A stretch of DNA of 10,016 bases from CBFGTJ01 sp965651815 (GTDB lineage Bacteria; Actinomycetota; Acidimicrobiia; Acidimicrobiales; Microtrichaceae): positions 1-10,016 of the forward strand of contig CBFGTJ010000116.1 of the NCBI GenBank assembly GCA_965651815.1, in the 5' to 3' direction. The position numbers and the translations under genes are program-made. This document shows, one piece after another, positions 7,252-10,016 of this stretch (positions are counted from its first letter, which is position 1; each line of letters opens with the position of its first letter). The notes under the pieces are model-generated. The model ran no database searches. It had not been told where the DNA came from and saw only the letters and a program-made list of their open reading frames with translations.

Positions 7252-7273
7252 ACGTTGCGCTGGTGGGCAACGT
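7252..7273. promoter_or_regulatory. Perfect inverted repeat over the unknown gene's promoter, candidate operator
   Basis: ACGTTGC (7252-7258) and GCAACGT (7267-7273) are exact inverted copies with an 8-bp spacer, so half-site centres are 15 bp apart. The right arm overlaps the -10 and the left arm lies just past the predicted +1 (about 7262). That is where a dimeric repressor would block initiation. The arms are less G+C-biased than the surrounding DNA. Confidence 0.5.
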
Positions 7274-7297
7274 AGGGAGGACGGCGCCCGAGGTCAG
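7269..7297 (-). promoter_or_regulatory. Promoter of the unknown gene
   Basis: Minus strand: -35 CTGACC (7297-7292, four of six matches to TTGACA), a 17-bp spacer, and -10 TACGTT (7274-7269, TANNNT). Predicted +1 is near 7262, giving a leader of about 36 nt that contains the GGGAGG site. This is the best-formed promoter in the window. Confidence 0.55.
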
Positions 7298-7309
7298 CGG
7301 GCAGCGCGA

Positions 7310-7336
7310 CCCGGCAACCGGCCGGCCGGTGCCGGG
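7310..7336 (-). terminator. G+C-rich inverted repeat downstream of the cupin gene, candidate terminator
   Basis: CCCGGC-A-ACCGGCC pairs with GGCCGGT-GCCGGG: 13 pairs with a single bulged A at 7316. The core 7317-7330 is a perfect 14-bp palindrome. It lies about 60 bp past the cupin stop and upstream of the next promoter, so it may insulate the two minus-strand genes. There is no T-run. A smaller 5-bp stem (GAGGC/GCCTC, 7386-7399) overlaps the cupin stop codon itself. Confidence 0.4.
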
Positions 7337-7360
7337 TCGGTCGGCCCCGGGTCGGTCGGT
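7331..7360 (+). repeat. Two tandem 15-bp repeats with a partial third
   Basis: Units 7331-7345 and 7346-7360 share CCGGGTCGGTCGG and differ only at their first and last bases (13 of 15 identical). CCCGGG at 7361-7366 begins a third unit. They lie in the 171-bp spacer between the unknown gene and the cupin gene. The GGTCGGTCGG core is the complement of the ACCGACCGAC-type repeat near 5164; in a genome this rich in G+C that may be coincidence. Confidence 0.6.
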
Positions 7361-7397
7361 CCCGGGGGAGGATGAGCCCCGAAGCGAGGCGTGGGCC

Positions 7398-7757
7398 TCA
7401 GGTGTTGGTGCCAGCCCGCCCGTAGTCGTCCTCGAGGCGCTCGATGTCGTCCTCGCCGAAGTACGTGCCGTGCTGCACCTCGATGAACACGAGCGGCTCC
7501 GACGCGTGCGTGTTCTCGATCCGGTGGGCGCTGCCCTTCGGGATGTCCACCGCGTCACCCGGCCCGACCGGCTTCGTCGCGTCGTCGAGCACGAAGTTGC
7601 CCGAGCCGGAGACGATGAACCAGTGCTCGGAGCGCTGCGAGTGGCGCTGGTAGCTCAGGCGACGGCCCGGGTGGACGACGATGCGCTTGACCTTGTGGTC
7701 CGCCTCGTCGGACAGGACCGTGTAGGACCCCCAGGGCCGATCGGATCGTTCGAGCAT
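7398..7757 (-). CDS. Standalone cupin, mannose-6-phosphate isomerase type II (ManC C-terminal) domain
   Basis: A 119-residue single cupin. Its relatives form the C-terminal phosphomannose isomerase half of ManC, which interconverts fructose-6-phosphate and mannose-6-phosphate for GDP-mannose synthesis. The opening ERSDRPWGSYTVL is the family's entry strand. Cupin motif 1 is seen at 31-51 (Gly31, Gln37, His39, Glu44, Gly51) and motif 2 at 67-82 as G-x5-PKG-x2-H-x3-N (Gly67, Pro73, Gly75, His78, Asn82). The tail TYFGEDDIERLEDDYGR matches the ManC C-terminus closely. ATG 7757 is preferred because the homologous part begins there; TTG 7796 and GTG 7775 are in frame upstream but add an unmatched arginine-rich stretch. 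No clear ribosome site is seen. It is divergent from the sirtuin across 62 bp. It may be a catalytic isomerase or only a sugar-binding cupin; no pyrophosphorylase partner is in the window. Confidence 0.9.
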   Translation of the reverse strand: MLERSDRPWGSYTVLSDEADHKVKRIVVHPGRRLSYQRHSQRSEHWFIVSGSGNFVLDDATKPVGPGDAVDIPKGSAHRIENTHASEPLVFIEVQHGTYFGEDDIERLEDDYGRAGTNT

Positions 7758-7758
7758 C

Positions 7759-7773
7759 GCGACATTCTGTCGC
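7759..7773. promoter_or_regulatory. Perfect dyad in the cupin-sirtuin divergent spacer
   Basis: GCGACA-TTC-TGTCGC, a 6+3+6 perfect inverted repeat starting two bases upstream of the cupin ATG. It could be a protein site controlling one or both divergent genes, or a hairpin in the cupin leader. No TANNNT -10 was found in this 62-bp spacer for either gene. Confidence 0.35.
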
Positions 7774-7819
7774 ACGGACCGACCACCGCGGCGCAACCGG
7801 TGCGCGCGATGGTGTCGCC

Positions 7820-8599
7820 ATGGCGGAGCGCACCGACCACCGGCACGGGACCGATCCCGGCTACGAGCAGGCCCGACGCATCCTCTCGGAGGCGAGCGGC
7901 ATCGTCGTGCTGACCGGGGCCGGGGTGTCCACCGACTCCGGCATCCCGGACTTCCGCGGGCCGGACGGGGTGTGGACCCGCGACCCCGAGGCCGAGAAGT
8001 ACTCCTCGATCGACCACTACCTGTCCTCCAGCGAGGTGCGGAAGGGTGCGTGGCGGCGCCGCGCGGAGAACCCCGCGTGGCACGCCGAGCCGAACGCCGG
8101 CCACCTCGCCCTGGCCGAGCTCGAGCGCCGCGGTCGCCTCGAGCTGCTGGTCACCCAGAACATCGACGGGCTGCACCTGCGCGCCGGCAACTCGCGGGAG
8201 CGGCTCGTGGAGGTGCACGGCACCATGCTCGACGCGGTGTGCGTCGCCTGCGGGCGCCGTGGGCCGATGCGCGAGGTGCTCGACCGCCTCGAGGCCGGGG
8301 AGGAGGACCCGCCCTGCCCGGACTGCGGCGGGATCCTGAAGTCGGCGACCGTGCTGTTCGGTGAGGCGCTGGACGAGCGGGACATCCACCGCGCCTTCGA
8401 CGCCGCGGCCGCGGCGGAGGTGCTCCTGTGCGTGGGCACCTCCCTGCAGGTGTTCCCGATCGCCCGGATGGTCCCGATCGCCCTCTCCCAGGGCGCGCAG
8501 GTCGTGATCGTCAACGGCGAGCCCACCCCCTACGACGACGACGCCGCGGTGGTCCGCGGATCGATCAGCGAGGTGCTCCCCGGCCTGCTCGGCCTCTGA
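7820..8599 (+). CDS. Sir2-family NAD-dependent protein deacylase
   Basis: Removes acyl groups from protein lysines using NAD, releasing nicotinamide and O-acyl-ADP-ribose, in the cytoplasm. In bacteria such enzymes typically reactivate acetylated acyl-CoA synthetases. The 259-residue protein holds every hallmark: TGAGVSTDSGIPDFRG (32-47) for NAD, TQNIDGLH (112-119), catalytic His133 in VHG, a CxxC pair at Cys141/Cys144 and another at Cys166/Cys169 for structural zinc, GTSLQVFP (206-213) and VNGEPTPYD (231-239). The GVWT following the first motif resembles SIRT6/7-like (class IV) or unassigned bacterial sirtuins. I do not see the Tyr-x-x-Arg pair of SIRT5/CobB-type desuccinylases in its usual place. 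Subclass is inference. ATG 7820 has no Shine-Dalgarno site. It is divergent from the cupin and followed by a hairpin. Confidence 0.96.
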   Translation: MAERTDHRHGTDPGYEQARRILSEASGIVVLTGAGVSTDSGIPDFRGPDGVWTRDPEAEKYSSIDHYLSSSEVRKGAWRRRAENPAWHAEPNAGHLALAELERRGRLELLVTQNIDGLHLRAGNSRERLVEVHGTMLDAVCVACGRRGPMREVLDRLEAGEEDPPCPDCGGILKSATVLFGEALDERDIHRAFDAAAAAEVLLCVGTSLQVFPIARMVPIALSQGAQVVIVNGEPTPYDDDAAVVRGSISEVLPGLLGL

Positions 8600-8603
8600 G
8601 CCC

Positions 8604-8623
8604 GGTCGGGGAACAACCCGATC
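8604..8623 (+). terminator. Candidate terminator of the sirtuin gene
   Basis: GGTCGGG (8604-8610) pairs with CCCGATC (8617-8623): seven pairs including one G-U, loop GAACAA. It begins 5 bp after the sirtuin stop and ends before the next promoter. Only scattered Ts follow, so it is a weak intrinsic terminator at best. Confidence 0.4.
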
Positions 8624-8636
8624 TGTCGAATAGTTG

Positions 8637-8647
8637 ACCAACTTGGT
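8637..8647. promoter_or_regulatory. Candidate operator ACCAA-C-TTGGT upstream of the rhodanese-ThiF gene
   Basis: A perfect 5+1+5 dyad inside the only A/T-richer patch of the right half (about 8622-8656). It ends on the first base of the TAGGGT -10, a position suited to repression. The general form (short dyad beside a promoter of a sulfur-transfer gene) would suit an Rrf2-type cysteine or iron-sulfur regulator, but no such regulator is in the window and I cannot match the site to a known motif with certainty. Confidence 0.45.
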
Positions 8648-8652
8648 AGGGT
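8647..8652 (+). promoter_or_regulatory. Candidate -10 of the rhodanese-ThiF gene
   Basis: TAGGGT fits TANNNT, with predicted +1 near 8659 and a leader of about 38 nt. The -35 position (TGTCGA, 8624-8629) is poor, so activation or a TANNNT-dependent promoter is likely. TTGAC occurs twice nearby (8634-8638, 8653-8657) but neither is at -35 spacing to a usable -10. Confidence 0.4.
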
Positions 8653-8688
8653 TTGACGGCGCTGGTCGAACCGAGACCGCGAGGACGT

Positions 8689-8693
8689 GAGGA
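8689..8693 (+). promoter_or_regulatory. Ribosome binding site of the rhodanese-ThiF gene
   Basis: GAGGA, 3 nt before ATG 8697, with a second GAGGA at 8681-8685, 11 nt before it. The near copy is tight and the far copy slightly long; together they support ATG 8697. Confidence 0.5.
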
Positions 8694-8696
8694 CCG

Positions 8697-9884
8697 ATGA
8701 GCAACTTCCGAGAGCTGCTGCAGAGCACGAAGCAGGAGATCCGCGAGGTCGACACCGCCACCGCCGAGCGCATGCGGGCCGAGGGCGCGATCGTCCTCGA
8801 CGTGCGCGAGGCCGACGAGTTCGAGCAGGGCGCGATCCCCGGCTCGGTCTTCATCCCCCGTGGCCACCTCGAGTCCCAGGTCGAGAGCCGCATCACCGAC
8901 AAGACGGCACCGGTGGTCGTCATGTGCGCCGGCGGCGTCCGCTCCGCCTTCGCCGCGAAGACCCTGCAGGAGCTGGGCTACAGCGACGTCGTGTCGATGG
9001 CCGGCGGGTTCAACCGCTGGAAGGACGAGGACCGCGAGTGGCGCCGCCCCGAGGTGCTCAGCCCCGAGCAGCGCAACCGGTACTCGCGCCACCTGCTGAT
9101 GCCCGAGGTCGGTGAGGAGGGGCAGCAGAAGCTGCTGTCCGCCCGCGTGCTGCTGCTCGGCGCCGGCGGGCTGGGCTCACCCGCGGCGCTCTACCTCGCC
9201 GCGGCGGGCGTCGGCACGATCGGCATCGTCGACATGGACGTGGTCGACGAGTCGAACCTGCAGCGCCAGATCCTGCACAACATGGACCGCATCGGGGAGC
9301 GCAAGGTCGACTCGGCCAAGAAGACGCTCACCGCGCTGAACCCCGACGTGAACGTCATCACCCACGACGTGCGGCTCGGCGCCGACAACATCGAGTCGAT
9401 CATCGCCGACTACGACATCGTGGTCGACGGCGCCGACAACTTCCCGGTCCGCTACATGCTCAACGACGCGTCCGTGAAGCTCGGCATCCCGGTGGTGCAC
9501 GGGTCGATCTTCCGCTTCGAGGGCCAGGTCACGGTCTTCGACCCGAAGCACGGTCCGACCTACCGCGACATGCTCCCCGAGCCGCCCCCGCCGGAGCTCG
9601 CCCCGAGCTGCTCGGAGGCCGGTGTGCTCGGCGTGCTGCCCGGCATCGTCGGCTGCGTCCAGGCGATCGAGACGATCAAGCTGATCCTCGGCCTCGGCGA
9701 CACGCTCGTCGGCCGCTACCTCACCTTCGACGCGCTCGACATGGAGTTCCGCGAGTTCAAGCTGCACCGCGACCCGTCGAACGAGATCACCTGGGAGAAC
9801 CGGGACAAGATCCGCGTCGTCGAGCTCGAGGGGCACTGCCAGCCGGCACCGCTCGAGGCGCCGGCGGCGGCCGCGGTCGCCTGA
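8697..9884 (+). CDS. moeZ: Rhodanese-ThiF/MoeB adenylyltransferase-sulfurtransferase fusion (MoeZ-like, reversed domain order)
   Basis: Expected to adenylate the C-terminal Gly-Gly of small sulfur-carrier proteins (MoaD, CysO or ThiS type) and load sulfur on them for molybdopterin, cysteine or thiamine synthesis in the cytoplasm. Residues 1-118 are a rhodanese domain (VLDVREADEFEQGAIPGS, then active loop CAGGVRS with Cys77). Residues 119-395 are the E1-like domain: linker LSPEQRNRYSRHLLMPEVG, ATP loop GAGGLGSP (155-162), acidic turn Asp179-Asp181, NLQRQ with Arg190, DGADNF (244-249), and PSCSEAGVLGVLPG with Cys305. By alignment in memory, Cys305 corresponds to the sulfur-relay cysteine of human MOCS3. 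The four zinc cysteines of E. coli MoeB are absent (TYRD replaces CYRC), as in mycobacterial MoeZ. MoeZ, MOCS3 and Uba4 carry rhodanese at the C-terminus; here it is at the N-terminus and the protein ends soon after the E1 fold. No carrier-protein gene is adjacent. Confidence 0.93.
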   Translation: MSNFRELLQSTKQEIREVDTATAERMRAEGAIVLDVREADEFEQGAIPGSVFIPRGHLESQVESRITDKTAPVVVMCAGGVRSAFAAKTLQELGYSDVVSMAGGFNRWKDEDREWRRPEVLSPEQRNRYSRHLLMPEVGEEGQQKLLSARVLLLGAGGLGSPAALYLAAAGVGTIGIVDMDVVDESNLQRQILHNMDRIGERKVDSAKKTLTALNPDVNVITHDVRLGADNIESIIADYDIVVDGADNFPVRYMLNDASVKLGIPVVHGSIFRFEGQVTVFDPKHGPTYRDMLPEPPPPELAPSCSEAGVLGVLPGIVGCVQAIETIKLILGLGDTLVGRYLTFDALDMEFREFKLHRDPSNEITWENRDKIRVVELEGHCQPAPLEAPAAAAVA

Positions 9885-9895
9885 CCGTCCGCCTC

Positions 9896-9914
9896 CCGCG
9901 CGGCCGCGGCGCGG
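9896..9914 (+). terminator. Candidate hairpin after the rhodanese-ThiF gene
   Basis: CCGCGC (9896-9901) pairs perfectly with GCGCGG (9909-9914), loop GGCCGCG, 11 bp after the stop. All six pairs are G-C. There is no T-run. Confidence 0.35.
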
Positions 9915-9928
9915 TAGACCTGCGGTCC

Positions 9929-10016
9929 ATGCCCGCGCCCGCACCACGACCCCTCCTCGTCCACGTCGACGTCAGCGACACGCTGTCGTCGGGGTGGCGC
10001 GCGGGCATCCAGCGGG
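9929..10016 (+). CDS. Probable glycosyltransferase, N-terminal fragment (cut by window edge)
   Basis: Only 29 codons are visible, beginning MPAPAPRPLLVHVDVSDTLS and continuing with GWRAGIQR. A short first strand ending in VDVS, followed about ten residues later by a GIQR turn, is the usual opening of many bacterial GT4-like glycosyltransferases. On that basis alone I assign it to sugar transfer in the cytoplasm or at the inner membrane face, probably for cell-surface polysaccharide. ATG 9929 lacks a Shine-Dalgarno site; TAGACC at 9915-9920 could be a -10, making the message nearly leaderless. The 44-bp gap and the hairpin after the previous gene suggest a separate transcript. The family call rests on few residues. 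Confidence 0.5.
   Translation, partial: MPAPAPRPLLVHVDVSDTLSSGWRAGIQR

Noticed and set aside
7758..7796. Longer cupin starting at TTG 7796 or GTG 7775
   Set aside because: The added residues are not part of the family's N-terminus, no ribosome site supports them, and they would cover the dyad at 7759-7773.
6384..7913. Plus-strand open frame of about 509 codons across the pepA 3' end, the unknown gene and the cupin
   Set aside because: It crosses the convergent spacer and several genes; repetitive Arg/Ala/Val composition and no ribosome site.
8650..8672. 8-bp stem (GGTTTGAC/GTCGAACC, one G-U pair) in the rhodanese-ThiF leader
   Set aside because: If +1 is near 8659 the 5' arm is not transcribed, so it cannot form in the RNA; as DNA it is an imperfect repeat in G+C-rich sequence.
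7655..8923. Minus-strand open frame of about 422 codons over the sirtuin and the start of the rhodanese-ThiF gene
   Set aside because: Shadow of genes with complete catalytic motifs on the other strand; it also covers the promoter region at 8604-8660.
8697..9884. Loss of the MoeB zinc cysteines as a novelty
   Set aside because: TYRD in place of CYRC and the missing CxxC near the end match what is known of mycobacterial MoeZ, so this is a family trait rather than damage.
9177..9947. Minus-strand open frame of about 256 codons over the rhodanese-ThiF 3' half
   Set aside because: Val/Asp/Arg-rich mirror of the ThiF codons with no domain.
1..10016. Defence system, prophage, transposon or CRISPR array
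   Set aside because: No transposase, integrase, Cas, toxin-antitoxin or nuclease motif and no spaced repeat array was found; all recognised genes are chromosomal metabolic functions.

Overview
The window is a very G+C-rich bacterial chromosome segment (by eye about 70% or more). It has GTG starts, TGA stops on every complete gene, good GGAGG-type ribosome sites in front of some genes and none in front of others, and TANNNT-type -10 elements. These traits, a 1186-residue MetH and an actinobacterial-type MoeZ adenylation domain suggest an actinobacterium, possibly of the Acidimicrobiia (the class is inference). There are nine genes, two of them cut by the window edges. No tRNA, rRNA, CRISPR array, insertion sequence or prophage gene was seen.

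Left block, minus strand (1-4524): a GalE/UDP-glucuronate-epimerase-like sugar nucleotide enzyme, cut just before its C-terminus, lies 29 bp downstream of a complete cobalamin-dependent methionine synthase (metH). Centre, plus strand (4525-6681): an 84-bp divergent region separates metH from a PduO-type cob(I)alamin adenosyltransferase gene, followed 54 bp later by an M17 leucyl aminopeptidase (pepA). The two divergent B12 genes (one uses methylcobalamin, the other makes adenosylcobalamin) share a compact region with a -10 for each direction and a dyad over the adenosyltransferase -10.

Right-centre (6682-7819): pepA converges on a 164-residue protein of unknown function that may be a winged-helix DNA-binding protein. 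Its promoter has a good -35/-10 pair overlapped by a perfect inverted repeat. The two genes are separated by an 11-bp tandem triplication that puts a stop in all three minus-strand frames. Further right is a small standalone cupin resembling the C-terminal phosphomannose isomerase domain of ManC, also on the minus strand, divergent from a zinc-binding Sir2 deacylase.

Right end (7820-10016): the sirtuin is followed by a gene whose promoter overlaps the dyad ACCAA-C-TTGGT. It encodes a rhodanese-ThiF fusion in the reverse of the usual MoeZ order (rhodanese first, adenylation domain second). At the edge is the first 29 codons of a probable glycosyltransferase. The left-edge epimerase, the cupin and the right-edge glycosyltransferase hint at surface polysaccharide synthesis, but they are not one operon. 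Most genes are conserved housekeeping functions. The less ordinary content is the permuted MoeZ-like protein, the unknown protein with its operator-like dyad, and several compact regulatory dyads. I saw no convincing wholly new multi-gene system.
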